Shown: one piece after another, positions 1-8,397 of the stretch
Numbering within the stretch: the stretch's first letter is position 1
How the letters are laid out: every line of letters starts with the position of its first letter
Source of the DNA: Gemmatimonadota bacterium
Lineage (GTDB): Bacteria > Gemmatimonadota > Gemmatimonadetes > Gemmatimonadales > GWC2-71-9
DNA: 64,000 bases
NCBI GenBank assembly: GCA_040388535.1
Contig: JAZKBR010000002.1
Location: 62,001-126,000, forward strand
Reading direction: 5' to 3'
Program-made: the position numbers and the translations under genes
The notes under the pieces: generated by a model
Told to the model about the DNA's origin: nothing
The model's database searches: none
Seen by the model: only the letters and a program-made list of their open reading frames with translations

Positions 1-168
1 GCGGCGCGGCTGAACGTCAATGGCGAAATGATCGCCGCCACCATCAGTGTGGGGGTGGCGATGCGTCACGCCGCCGATACCACACCAGAGGAGTGCCTGC
101 TGCGTGCCGATAAGGCGATGTACCTGGCGAAGTCCAGGGGTCGGAATCGCGTAGAGGTCGCCGATTGA
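1..168 (+). CDS. GGDEF-domain protein (diguanylate cyclase), 3' end only
   Basis: The first 55 codons, in frame 1 from the window edge, read as the C-terminal part of a GGDEF domain: an ISVGVA strand, then the LLRADKAMYLAKSRGRNRV helix typical of the end of these domains, then a TGA stop at 166-168. GGDEF enzymes make cyclic di-GMP from two GTP. The GG(D/E)EF active-site loop lies outside the window, so activity cannot be judged. The family call rests on the conserved tail only. The 36 bases after the stop separate it from the convergent kinase-permease gene. Confidence 0.8.
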   Translation, partial: AARLNVNGEMIAATISVGVAMRHAADTTPEECLLRADKAMYLAKSRGRNRVEVAD

Positions 169-204
169 GTGCGTGACCCGCAGCGCGCGGGGTGAGCGCC
201 GCTC

Positions 205-3200
205 CTACTCCGACCGGAGTGCCTCCATGGGGGCCACCCGCGCCGCCCGCCAGGCGGGCATCAGGCATGCGAACACCGCGGTCACGAGCAGCACGCCGGC
301 CACCACCCCATAGACGACCGGATCGAGCGGATTGGTGTCGAAGAGCAGCGGCGCAATGGCCCGCCCAGCGGCAAGCGCAATGAGGAGGCCCACCACGAGC
401 CCGACCACCACCAGGCGCATACCGGACGAGAGCACGAGGGCGATGACGTTGGGGACGCTTGCGCCAAGCGCCGTGCGGATGCCGAATTCACGGCGACGCC
501 TGGCAACGGCGAAGGAGAGGACACTGTAAAGTCCGATGGCGGCGACCACGATCGCGAGCACGCCGAACAGTGTGAAGAGTGTCGCGCCAAGTTGCCACGA
601 TCGAGTCTCGGGTGCCGCCAACTCCCAGAGTGGCTGCACGTCCACGACTGGCAGGTCCGGCGCCATCTCCTGCAGCGTACGGCGCACCGGCGTGGTGAGA
701 AGCGCCGGATTCCCCGCCGTGCGGATGAAGAAGGCAGCATATGGCACGTCGGGTTGGTATTGCTCGGCCGGGACGTAGTACTGCGCGTTGGCGCGATCCA
801 GCAGCGAGGAGCGAGGGGCGTCCTTCGCAACCCCCACGATCGTGGTGCACGGCATGGTGTCACCACCGATCTTCAGGCACTTCCCCAGCGGACTCTGTTT
901 CGGCCAGATCAGTTCCGCCATCGTCTCGCCGACAATCGCCACGCGCGCACTCCCCTCGCGGTCGGTGCCATCGAAGGCACGACCGTCCCGGAGGCCGGTG
1001 CCGACGGTCCTGAAATAATCCTGGCCAACCATGTTGATGTAGGGGCCCCCGCTCCTCACCGACGGAATGGAATCGACACCAGGAATCGAGAGATCCTCGG
1101 CCCAGCTGGTATTGAATGGGATCGAGTTCGAGGCGGTGACGGCCGTGACGCCCGGCAGCTGCCGCAGCTTTTCCATCACCCGGAGCTGGGCATTCCGTTG
1201 CTGGATCGGCGTGAGGCCGGTGCCGCGCAGGTCCGCGCTCGCCATCATCAGGTGGTTGAGGTCGAGCCCGGCATCGAGGCCGCGAATCTGGCGCATGCTG
1301 CGGACGAAGAGCCCGGCACCAACCAGCAACACGACCGACAATGAGGCCTGGAATATCAGCAAGCCCGATTGAAGCACCGATCGCCCGCTGCGCGCACCAC
1401 CGCGTCCAACCTTGAGTGCCGTGATCAGGTCCGGCTTGCTCCCCCGCCAGGCCGGGACCACTCCAGCGAGCAGGCCGGCCACGAACGCCGTGACCAGCGT
1501 GAAGCCGATCACCCGTACGTCCGTCAGCGGTGACGCGAGGGCGACATCAGGGAGCAGGGTCCGCGCGAGGGCGATGCCGCCCCACTGAGCGAGGAAGAGG
1601 CCGACGAGTGCGGCCGCCAGCGAGAGTACCAGCGTCTCCACCACGATCTGACCAACCAGTCGGCCTCGACTCGCTCCGAGCGCTGCCCGGATGGCGAGTT
1701 CCGCATCGCGATGCGTCAGCCGGGTGAGCAGCAGATTCATGACATTGGCGCAAGCGATGATCAGCAGGATCAGCGAAACGCCACCAAGCCACAGCGACAC
1801 CTTGTGTTCCCGGCTGGCCTCTGGGCCCATCGCCACCAGCAGCGGTCCCGCGACCACCGCGGCCTTGGGGTCGGCGCGGCGCACCCCGGCCTGCGCCATC
1901 CGCAGCTGGGTAGTCGCCGCAGCTGTGGCCGCGAGCTCCGATGTGCCGGGGGCGAGGCGCGTCAATGCCCGCACCCACTGGATCCCGCGGCTGTGTTCCC
2001 AGTCGCCCCCGATGTTTTCGTGTGCTGCGGTCTTGAGTGGCAGGAAGAGATCGACCCGTTCAAGATCGATCCCGTTGAACCCCCGTGGCGTGACGCCGAT
2101 GACGATATAGCTGCCACCGCCGAGTCGAAGGGTCCGGCCGAGCACGTTTCTGTCGCCCTGAAAACGACGCTGCCAGAAATCATACGTGAGCACTGCGGTC
2201 CCTGCAGCGCCCTGCGCATCCTCTTCGGCACTGTAGAACCGCCCGAGCAGCGGCTGAACACCAAGCAGCGAGAAGAAGTCGTGAGTGGCCATGAGCGTGG
2301 CGGCCGTGGTCGCCTCGCGCCCCCGGTCGAGTGAAAGCGACGTCGAGAAGAAGGCGGCAGTCGCCTTGGTCGCCGGGACCGATCGGAGATCGTCCACGGT
2401 GGGAAACGCCAGCGAACTGTTGGTCACCTCGCGGCCGAGGAAATTGCGCCTGACGTACATCCGCCGCAGCTCGTGCGGCGCACGAACCCCGGCTGGAGCG
2501 CGGAAGAAGAGTCGATCGATCATCCCGAACATTGCCGCGTTGACGCCGATGCCGAGCCCGAGTGTGAGGGCGACGGCAACAGCCACACCGGGCGCGCGTG
2601 CGATGCCGCGCAGCGTGTGACGCAGATTGCGACTCAGCATACCGATCCGCTCCGTGACAGTTGAGGTGGAATCAACGCGGGGCGTCCGCGCAGGTGCTCC
2701 GACGTTGGTGGCCGCCACGACCACCGCCCGCGCGCAGTCGGCGACGAACTCCCCCGCCGTTGCCGTCCGTCGCTCACGGTCGACCGACATCGCCCGCGAC
2801 AGCGCTTCGGAAAGCTCGATCGGAATCGAAGGCACCTGTTGCGTGAGCACAGGTGGAGGTCCGGTGAATCGCTTCGCCACTGTGGCAAGCGTGGTGGTGC
2901 CGGCGAACGGGGTCTGCCCCGCCAGCATCTCGTACGTCATGCAGGCGAGACTGTATACATCGGAGCGACGATCGAGGTTCGGATCGCCGCTTGCTTGCTC
3001 CGGCGAGACATAGGCGGGTGTCCCTGCCCCGGAATCGAACTCGGAGTGCCATCCCTCCGCCCAGACTTCGGCCTGGATCACCCGCGCCACTCCGAAGTCG
3101 ATCAACCAGGCGTGCTCCTCGCTGAGGAGGACGTTGTCGGGCTTCACATCACAGTGAAGCACGCCCAGGGCATGGGCGTGATCGAGCGCGGCCGCGACGC

Positions 3201-3774
3201 CTGCGAGCAAGCGCAACACGCGATCGATCGGTAGCCGTCCTTCGCGCTTGAGCAGATCGCGCAGTGACCCGCCCCGCACATATGGCATCACGTAATAGGG
3301 AGAACTCTCCGCCTCACCGGCGTCGAAGATCGGCAGGATGTTGGGATGCTGCAGGCGGTTGGTGTTGATGATTTCCTTGAGCAGCGCCTTGCTGCCCACG
3401 CCACTGACCACTTCGGAGTTGACGATCTTGATCGCGACCGGCCGGCCGAGGCGGGTATCGCGAGCGAGGTAGACGATCCCCATGCCACCCTGGCCAATCT
3501 CGATGTCGATCAGGTACTGATCGCGCAAAGCCCCCTGGATACCATGCTCCGGCAGTTCGTGACCGGGCTCGACCTCGAATAGCGCCTCGAAGGGGACGGC
3601 GAGCACCTCAAGCATTCGCTCCCGGGTCCGGGCCGACGGATAGAGATGCTTCCCGGCGAGCAGATTGGAGAGATGGCCCTTGGAGAGGCCGAGCCGCATC
3701 GCCCAGTTATTCTGGCTGATCGCGCTTTGCGCCAGCAATTGCTGCAGCCGGGTGTGATGGAGGCGAATGCGCAT
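205..3774 (-). CDS. HTH - serine/threonine kinase - ADOP (MacB/FtsX) permease fusion
   Basis: One uninterrupted 1189-residue frame holds three modules. Residues about 9-55 form an XRE-like helix-turn-helix. Residues about 86-350 are a Hanks-type kinase: glycine loop GQGGMG (94-99), Lys116 in VAIK, HCDVKPDN (207-214) with Asp209, DFG (226-228), then an activation segment with GTPAYVSPEQ. The usual HRD arginine is Cys208, so this is a non-RD kinase. From about residue 380 the chain is a permease with two FtsX-like membrane blocks separated by MacB periplasmic domains, the ADOP layout known from Acidobacteria and Gemmatimonadota. No ATPase is encoded beside it. The ATG at 3774 starts directly at the HTH. 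The likely role is a membrane transporter or mechanotransmission permease with cytoplasmic kinase and DNA-binding parts; the substrate is unknown. Confidence 0.85.
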   Translation of the reverse strand: MRIRLHHTRLQQLLAQSAISQNNWAMRLGLSKGHLSNLLAGKHLYPSARTRERMLEVLAVPFEALFEVEPGHELPEHGIQGALRDQYLIDIEIGQGGMGIVYLARDTRLGRPVAIKIVNSEVVSGVGSKALLKEIINTNRLQHPNILPIFDAGEAESSPYYVMPYVRGGSLRDLLKREGRLPIDRVLRLLAGVAAALDHAHALGVLHCDVKPDNVLLSEEHAWLIDFGVARVIQAEVWAEGWHSEFDSGAGTPAYVSPEQASGDPNLDRRSDVYSLACMTYEMLAGQTPFAGTTTLATVAKRFTGPPPVLTQQVPSIPIELSEALSRAMSVDRERRTATAGEFVADCARAVVVAATNVGAPARTPRVDSTSTVTERIGMLSRNLRHTLRGIARAPGVAVAVALTLGLGIGVNAAMFGMIDRLFFRAPAGVRAPHELRRMYVRRNFLGREVTNSSLAFPTVDDLRSVPATKATAAFFSTSLSLDRGREATTAATLMATHDFFSLLGVQPLLGRFYSAEEDAQGAAGTAVLTYDFWQRRFQGDRNVLGRTLRLGGGSYIVIGVTPRGFNGIDLERVDLFLPLKTAAHENIGGDWEHSRGIQWVRALTRLAPGTSELAATAAATTQLRMAQAGVRRADPKAAVVAGPLLVAMGPEASREHKVSLWLGGVSLILLIIACANVMNLLLTRLTHRDAELAIRAALGASRGRLVGQIVVETLVLSLAAALVGLFLAQWGGIALARTLLPDVALASPLTDVRVIGFTLVTAFVAGLLAGVVPAWRGSKPDLITALKVGRGGARSGRSVLQSGLLIFQASLSVVLLVGAGLFVRSMRQIRGLDAGLDLNHLMMASADLRGTGLTPIQQRNAQLRVMEKLRQLPGVTAVTASNSIPFNTSWAEDLSIPGVDSIPSVRSGGPYINMVGQDYFRTVGTGLRDGRAFDGTDREGSARVAIVGETMAELIWPKQSPLGKCLKIGGDTMPCTTIVGVAKDAPRSSLLDRANAQYYVPAEQYQPDVPYAAFFIRTAGNPALLTTPVRRTLQEMAPDLPVVDVQPLWELAAPETRSWQLGATLFTLFGVLAIVVAAIGLYSVLSFAVARRRREFGIRTALGASVPNVIALVLSSGMRLVVVGLVVGLLIALAAGRAIAPLLFDTNPLDPVVYGVVAGVLLVTAVFACLMPAWRAARVAPMEALRSE

Positions 3775-3997
3775 GAGACCGCACGGTTAGGGCCGATGAG
3801 CCTGGTCGCGCCTAAGTTATGGAGTCGCTGTGGCGGGGAAAGGGCCTTCTCGCACAAAGTGTTTCGGAACGTTCGATTTCACCCAGATCGTCCCAACCTG
3901 TGACAGAAATCGCGACGCTGCGAGTGGTGGAGCGGGGCCGCACATTCGGAGTTACCCTTTTTCTGTTTCCTCCACCCCTCTTCCTGAAGGGATCCCC
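3775..3997. promoter_or_regulatory. Divergent intergenic region between kinase-permease and peptidase genes
   Basis: These 223 bases lie between two divergent genes, so both promoters should be here. The sequence just before 3998 is pyrimidine-rich with a GAAGG ribosome-binding motif at 3985-3989. I see no convincing -35/-10 pair or operator palindrome. The peptidase frame stays open upstream to an ATG at 3830, but that extension lacks a signal peptide at its start, so this stretch is treated as non-coding. Confidence 0.45.
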
Positions 3998-6121
3998 ATG
4001 CGCCGAGCGCTGCTCGTTCTTGCCCTCCTGCTCACTTCCCTGCGGCCCGCCGCGGCCCAGGTCTCTCGCCCCGATACCAGCGACCACTTCATCTGGCTTG
4101 AGGATGTCAGCGGTGAACGAGCGATGTCGTGGGTCAAGGCCGAGAACGGCAAGACCACGGACTTGCTCGAGAAAGACCCGCGCTACGCGGGTTTCTATCA
4201 GGGAATCCTGAAGATGGCCCAGGCGCAGGACCGCATCCCAGGCGTCAACTTCATCGGTGGCAGGCTTTACAACTTCTGGCGTGACTCGGCCCACATTCGT
4301 GGCATCTGGCGGAGCACGACACTCGCGAGCTATCGGACGCCGAAGCCGGTGTGGAGCACGGTGCTCGATCTCGACGCCATCGCGAAGCGCGAGAACGCTA
4401 ACTGGGTCTGGCAGGGCGCCGATTGTGTGCCGCCTGCAGAGCGGCGTTGCCTCATCTCACTCTCCGATGGTGGCGAGGACGCCTCCACCGTCCGCGAGTT
4501 CGATCTTGTCACCCGTGACTTCGTGCCCGGCGGATTCTCACTCCCGAAGGGGAAGCAAGACGTCACCTGGATGGGAAGTGACACCATCGTTGTTTCGCGC
4601 GAATGGAGCCCCGGCGATGTCACGGCGTCAGGATACCCCTTCATCGTCAAGCGACTCGCGCGCGGGCAGCCACTCTCGACCGCGGTCGAACTCTTTCGCG
4701 GCACCAAGGCCGATGTCTCGGCTCGCGCCGGCACCCTCGTCGACGGCGCTGGCCGAAGGGCCACCATCATCACCCGCTCTGTCTCCTTCTTCGAATCTGA
4801 GTTGTACATCGTCCGTGCCCACGACGTCGCAAGACTCGCGATGCCATTGAAGGCGAATTTCTCGGCGATGATCGATGGTCAGCTGGTGGTCGCGCTCTCC
4901 GAGGCCTGGCACGCTGGCGCGACGACGATAAAGAGTGGTGGCCTCGCCTCGTTCTCGGTGGCGACCGCAATGAAGACTCCCGACGCGCTCGCTCCGGTTG
5001 CGATCGTCGAGCCCGGCCCGCGCGAATCCGTCGCCGGTGCGTCAGCAACGCGAAACCGCCTGCTCGTGGGGATGACGGAGAATGTGAAGGGACGCGTGTT
5101 CTCGTTCGCGCGCAGCGCCGACGGCCACTGGCACCGCACGGCCATCGCCCTCCCCGATAACGCGGCCACCTACGTGGCAGCCGCCGATTCCCGCAGCGAT
5201 CTCGCCTTTCTCGGCGTGACGGGATTCCTGAATCCGACGTCGATCTGGATCGCCGACGCTGCCACAGCCTCGGCGAAGGTGCTCAAGTCGACGCCAGCTC
5301 GCTTCGATGCGTCGGGCCTCATGGTCGAGCAATTCGAGGCAACCTCGACCGATGGCACGAAGATCCCGTACTTCATCACCCACCCGAAGACGATGAAGCT
5401 CGACGGCTCGACACCAACTATCCTCACGGCATACGGCGGCTTCGAGGTATCCAGCACGCCGTACTACGATCAGAACGCTGGCAAGCTCTGGCTCACCCGG
5501 GGCGGTGCACTCGTGCTCGCGAATATTCGCGGCGGCGGAGAGTTCGGTCCGGCGTGGCACGAGGCCGGTCTCAAGACGAAGCGGCAGGTGATCTACGACG
5601 ACTTCGCTGCCGTGGCGCAGGATCTCATTGCCCGCAAGATCACGTCGCCTCGCCGGCTCGGCATCGTGGGTGGATCGAATGGTGGACTGTTGATGGGCGT
5701 CGAGATGAACCAGCACCCGGAGTTGTGGAACGCGGTGCAGATCGCCGTACCGCTGCTCGACATGCTGCGGTATGAGCAGATCGCTGCCGGCGCCTCGTGG
5801 GTTGGCGAGTATGGCAGCGTGGCGAACCCCGACGAGCGCGCCTTCCTCGCGAGCATCTCGCCGTACCACAACCTCAAGCCGGGGGTGAAGTACCCCACCC
5901 CGTTCATCTGGACTACCACGAAGGATGATCGGGTGGGCCCTCAGCACGCGCGAAAGCTTGCCGCGAAGATGGCGGAACTTGGGATGCCATATCTGTACTA
6001 TGAGGTGATCGAGGGAGGCCACGGTTCGGGGGCGAATGCGATCCAGCAGGCCCATACGAACGCCCTGGGGTACGTCTACTTCACCCGGCAGTTGATGGAT
6101 GGCGGGGCGGCGATTCCCTAG
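3998..6121 (+). CDS. Secreted prolyl oligopeptidase family (S9) serine peptidase
   Basis: The ATG at 3998 was chosen because it opens a clear signal peptide (MRRALLVLALLLTSLRPAAAQ) and has GAAGG 8-12 bases upstream; an in-frame ATG at 3830 would bury that signal. The 707-residue product has an N-terminal beta-propeller-like half and a C-terminal alpha/beta-hydrolase half. The catalytic serine is Ser560 in GGSNGGLL. The acid is Asp643 or Asp644 in KDDRVGPQHARK and the base is His675 in GGHGSG, the order expected for S9A enzymes. It should cleave proline-containing peptides outside the cytoplasm. Similar secreted peptidases are numerous in Gemmatimonadota. It ends 68 bases before the island's left boundary and is host chromosome. 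Confidence 0.88.
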   Translation: MRRALLVLALLLTSLRPAAAQVSRPDTSDHFIWLEDVSGERAMSWVKAENGKTTDLLEKDPRYAGFYQGILKMAQAQDRIPGVNFIGGRLYNFWRDSAHIRGIWRSTTLASYRTPKPVWSTVLDLDAIAKRENANWVWQGADCVPPAERRCLISLSDGGEDASTVREFDLVTRDFVPGGFSLPKGKQDVTWMGSDTIVVSREWSPGDVTASGYPFIVKRLARGQPLSTAVELFRGTKADVSARAGTLVDGAGRRATIITRSVSFFESELYIVRAHDVARLAMPLKANFSAMIDGQLVVALSEAWHAGATTIKSGGLASFSVATAMKTPDALAPVAIVEPGPRESVAGASATRNRLLVGMTENVKGRVFSFARSADGHWHRTAIALPDNAATYVAAADSRSDLAFLGVTGFLNPTSIWIADAATASAKVLKSTPARFDASGLMVEQFEATSTDGTKIPYFITHPKTMKLDGSTPTILTAYGGFEVSSTPYYDQNAGKLWLTRGGALVLANIRGGGEFGPAWHEAGLKTKRQVIYDDFAAVAQDLIARKITSPRRLGIVGGSNGGLLMGVEMNQHPELWNAVQIAVPLLDMLRYEQIAAGASWVGEYGSVANPDERAFLASISPYHNLKPGVKYPTPFIWTTTKDDRVGPQHARKLAAKMAELGMPYLYYEVIEGGHGSGANAIQQAHTNALGYVYFTRQLMDGGAAIP

Positions 6122-6140
6122 GCAGCGGTTCTGCCGGGGG

Positions 6141-6176
6141 AAAACAAAAACGCCCACCCCCGTCGGGATGAGCGTT
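6141..6176 (-). terminator. Rho-independent terminator, displaced tRNA-Gln terminator
   Basis: Read on the minus strand, 6176-6165 (AACGCTCATCCC) pairs along its whole length, with three G-T pairs, with 6160-6149 (GGGGTGGGCGTT), followed by a run of T interrupted by one G (6150-6141). It points leftward, away from the left att copy at 6190-6232. Before integration the leftward tRNA-Gln gene would have ended about 13 bases upstream of this hairpin, so it fits as the original tRNA terminator, now about 49.5 kb from the gene. It can also separate the S9 peptidase from leftward transcription. Confidence 0.75.
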
Positions 6177-6189
6177 TAAGCTGCTGCTT

Positions 6190-6232
6190 ATTGCCCCGCC
6201 TGGGGTCGAACCAGGAGTCTTCTGCTCCAGAG
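6190..6232. repeat. Left attachment site (attL), 43-bp direct repeat of the tRNA-Gln 3' half
   Basis: These 43 bases are identical to 55737-55779. They cover tRNA-Gln from anticodon-loop position 32 through the 3' end plus one flanking base. To the left of the repeat is host sequence with the displaced terminator; to the right, the sequence diverges from tRNA and leads into the integrase gene. It is not a functional tRNA because the 5' half is absent. This is the standard footprint of a tyrosine integrase that targets a tRNA gene. Confidence 0.93.
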
Positions 6233-6341
6233 TCCGAAAACACACCGAAGATCAAGATTGTCGGTGATCCCCGGGGAAAACATATCACCTTTCGCTATAT
6301 ATAGTTAGGGCGTTGCTATGGACCTTCCGTGTTTGTTCGGG

Positions 6342-6351
6342 TTGGGGTAAG
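6342..6351 (-). promoter_or_regulatory. Candidate integrase arm-type site, left arm copy 1
   Basis: TTGGGGTAAG is the reverse complement of CTTACCCCAA at 6387-6396 and of the two tandem copies at 55649-55669. It lies between attL and the integrase start. Assigning it to integrase binding is inference from its position and repetition at both island ends. Confidence 0.45.
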
Positions 6352-6364
6352 CTTGATAGCCATT

Positions 6365-6385
6365 TCAGGGTCGTCCTGACCCTGA
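6365..6385. other. 8-bp perfect inverted repeat upstream of integrase
   Basis: TCAGGGTC (6365-6372) and GACCCTGA (6378-6385) are perfectly complementary around a 5-base spacer. The repeat sits 26 bases before the integrase GTG and between the two CTTACCCCAA-type motifs. It could be an operator for the integrase gene or part of the recombination complex. There is no T tract, so it is not an intrinsic terminator. Confidence 0.45.
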
Positions 6386-6386
6386 C

Positions 6387-6396
6387 CTTACCCCAA
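6387..6396 (+). promoter_or_regulatory. Candidate integrase arm-type site, left arm copy 2
   Basis: CTTACCCCAA, identical to the two tandem copies near the right island end and inverted relative to 6342-6351. A slightly longer block, ACCTTACCCCAAAAC, is shared between this site and the inner right-end copy. Confidence 0.45.
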
Positions 6397-6410
6397 AACT
6401 CGAGGCAGGT

Positions 6411-7646
6411 GTGTCCACGCTCACGGTACGTGCCCTCAACAACCTCTCGAAAAATCCGCCCGCCGAGAGGATAGAGCTCCAAGACCAGGCGGTGCCATCC
6501 CTCCGAGCAAGAGTAACCCCAAAGGGGGTGGTCTCGCTCTCCTGGTTCCGGTGGGTCGGTGCGCGGGCAAGACGAGTGACCCTCGGTCGATGGCCTGGCG
6601 TCTCCCTCGACGATGCGCGGGATGCTGCACGAAGGAAAGACCTCGATCTTGCGGCAGGTCTCGATGTTGTGCCCGCGCGGGGAGCGACTGACGGGCGATC
6701 GATCCTGAGTGCGGTCTGGGCCTCCTACTTCGAGCACTCCAAGTCACACCGAAAGCGGCCGGACGATGCGGCAAGTCGGTGGAAGCACCTCGCCTCGTTC
6801 AAAGATCGCCCCCTAGGAAGCATCACTGAGCAGGATGTCGAGCGATGGCACCGAACTCTCGGTCGCTCCACCGGTCAGGTCACCGCAAATCGCTGCCTCG
6901 GATTGCTCAGCGCCCTCTACAACCGGGCCATCCGCTCCGGCTTCCGAGGGAAAAACCCTTGCGCCTTCGTGGAGCGGTTCGCAGAGTCGCCACGAACACG
7001 GGTGCTTCAGGGCCACGAGACCACCAGGCTGCTCGCCTCGCTCGAGGCAGAGGCGGATGCGGACCTCAGGGATTTTATTCGCCTAGGGATGTCGACGGGG
7101 GCGCGCCGCGGGAATATCGCGGCGATGCGCTGGTCTGAGCTCGACCTGAACGCCCAGCTCTGGAGCATCTCCGGGGCGGATGCAAAGAACGGCCTCCCAC
7201 TGGTCTTGCCTCTCGGTGCGGATGCCATCGCGATATTGCGTCGGCGCGCGGAGGAAAATCGTGAATCGTCGGACTACATCTTCCCCGCCCGACGAGCGAA
7301 CCCGAAGTACCCCTACCAGACTTCGTGGCAGCCCCGCGTTCGGCGAGTTTTCGACCGCGCCGGGCTTCCCGATATCCGCTTCCACGATCTACGCCGGTCA
7401 TTCGGGACCTACTGCCTCAACTCCGGTACCGACCTCGCCCTTGTATCGGCCCTGTTGGGGCACCGGCAGCTCTCAACGACTGCGGCGGTCTACGCTCACG
7501 CAACGGCAGCAACGCTGCGCGCCGTTGTCGACCGAACCACCGTGCACCTCCTCGCTACTGCGACCGAGTCCCAGCGTCCGAAACTTCGGGCTCCATCTGC
7601 TGCAGCTCGTGGTGAACTCACTCCCGATTTTATGGAGGTGAGCTGA
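6411..7646 (+). CDS. Tyrosine recombinase / site-specific integrase of the island
   Basis: This 411-residue protein has the layout of island and prophage integrases of the P4/CP4-57 type. An N-terminal DUF4102-like arm-binding domain covers residues about 3-85, a core-binding SAM-like domain about 100-185, and the catalytic domain about 200-375. Catalytic residues are visible: Arg232 in TGARRG, Lys259, His325 and Arg328 in HDLRRS, His351 in LGHRQLS and Tyr361 in VYAH. The start is GTG at 6411, preceded by CGAGG. Its stop overlaps the next ATG by one base, so the two genes are co-transcribed. It sits 179 bases inside attL and should catalyse integration and excision at the tRNA-Gln site. Confidence 0.95.
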   Translation: MSTLTVRALNNLSKNPPAERIELQDQAVPSLRARVTPKGVVSLSWFRWVGARARRVTLGRWPGVSLDDARDAARRKDLDLAAGLDVVPARGATDGRSILSAVWASYFEHSKSHRKRPDDAASRWKHLASFKDRPLGSITEQDVERWHRTLGRSTGQVTANRCLGLLSALYNRAIRSGFRGKNPCAFVERFAESPRTRVLQGHETTRLLASLEAEADADLRDFIRLGMSTGARRGNIAAMRWSELDLNAQLWSISGADAKNGLPLVLPLGADAIAILRRRAEENRESSDYIFPARRANPKYPYQTSWQPRVRRVFDRAGLPDIRFHDLRRSFGTYCLNSGTDLALVSALLGHRQLSTTAAVYAHATAATLRAVVDRTTVHLLATATESQRPKLRAPSAAARGELTPDFMEVS

Positions 7647-8083
7647 TGTCGGATCCTTCGAGCAATAAGGAAAAGCGTGGGTTCAACATCGGCGACCCCG
7701 AAGCCTGGCATCGGCATTGGCTGGAAATGCAGCGACAGACCGTGAGGGAGCTTCGAGCCGAGGCAGACTATCTGGAGGATGCCACGGACAGGGGGATCGC
7801 CATCAGACCGGAAGTGAAGCAAATGACACAAGAAGAGGCCTTAATGCTCTGGGCCGAGGAGGACGGGAAACGCGGACGTAAGGTCTACCTCGCCTCACGA
7901 AGGGGAGGCTTAATCCACTCCGAGATGCAGCGGGCCAAGACAGCGGCCCGAAACGCCGAAATTCGCAAGGCAGTCACCAGCGGGGATGCTGTGAAGCCAG
8001 GCGGTCGTAAGCCAACCCAGAAAGAGATAGCAAAGCGGTTCAGAGTGAGCGCCTCGACGGTCAGCAGAATCGCCAAAACGTAA
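7646..8083 (+). CDS. Small HTH protein co-transcribed with integrase
   Basis: This 145-residue, highly charged protein has a C-terminal helix-turn-helix of the resolvase/Hin type (KPTQKEIAKRFRVSASTVSRI, about 123-143) and a helical N-terminal part rich in Glu, Lys and Arg. Its ATG overlaps the integrase stop by one base and follows a GGAGGTG ribosome-binding site. Position and fold suggest an accessory factor or regulator of island recombination. I do not recognise a named family beyond the HTH. Confidence 0.7.
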   Translation: MSDPSSNKEKRGFNIGDPEAWHRHWLEMQRQTVRELRAEADYLEDATDRGIAIRPEVKQMTQEEALMLWAEEDGKRGRKVYLASRRGGLIHSEMQRAKTAARNAEIRKAVTSGDAVKPGGRKPTQKEIAKRFRVSASTVSRIAKT

Positions 8084-8098
8084 CCTGGACCTCAGGTT

Positions 8099-8129
8099 GC
8101 CGTTGCATGTGCCCGCCACATGCAACGGC
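8099..8129. other. Perfect 13-bp hairpin
   Basis: GCCGTTGCATGTG (8099-8111) pairs perfectly with CACATGCAACGGC (8117-8129) around a CCCGC loop, just after the integrase-HTH operon. No T run follows on either strand, so an intrinsic terminator is not supported. It could be an RNA-processing or transcript-end hairpin, or a binding site for the flanking HTH proteins. Confidence 0.6.
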
Positions 8130-8184
8130 CTCCTGACAAGATTGCTCTTCATCGCAGGTTCACACTCGATGGAGACCACTCGCT

Positions 8185-8397
8185 ATGTCGATCGATATTG
8201 CTTCACTACCCCCGCTCCTCAAGCCAGCCCAGGCCGCCGCGTTGCTCAGCGTTGAGGTTGCCACCCTGAGCACCTGGCGCTGCCGCGACCCCAACCGCGT
8301 TCCGTTCGTCAAGGTTGGCGGCCGAGCGGTCCGGTACCGCCTCAGCGACATTCTCCGGATCATCGAGGGCGCGAATAGCCCAACTACCCGGGCTTAG
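8185..8397 (+). CDS. Excisionase/AlpA-type HTH_17 protein
   Basis: This 70-residue protein has the winged-helix pattern of the MerR-like excisionase family: PLLKPAQAAALLSV (helix-turn-helix), then TWRCRDPNRVPFVKVGGRAVRYRLSDI with the GGRAVRY wing. Proteins of this class bind att-site DNA to direct excision or activate the integrase gene (AlpA). The ATG at 8185 is preceded by GATGGAGA. It lies 101 bases after the HTH gene on the same strand and is the best candidate recombination directionality factor of the island. Confidence 0.78.
   Translation: MSIDIASLPPLLKPAQAAALLSVEVATLSTWRCRDPNRVPFVKVGGRAVRYRLSDILRIIEGANSPTTRA

Noticed and set aside
6190-6232. A second tRNA-Gln gene
   Set aside because: Only the 3' half is present; the acceptor 5' strand, D arm and the 5' side of the anticodon stem are missing. 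It is an att remnant.
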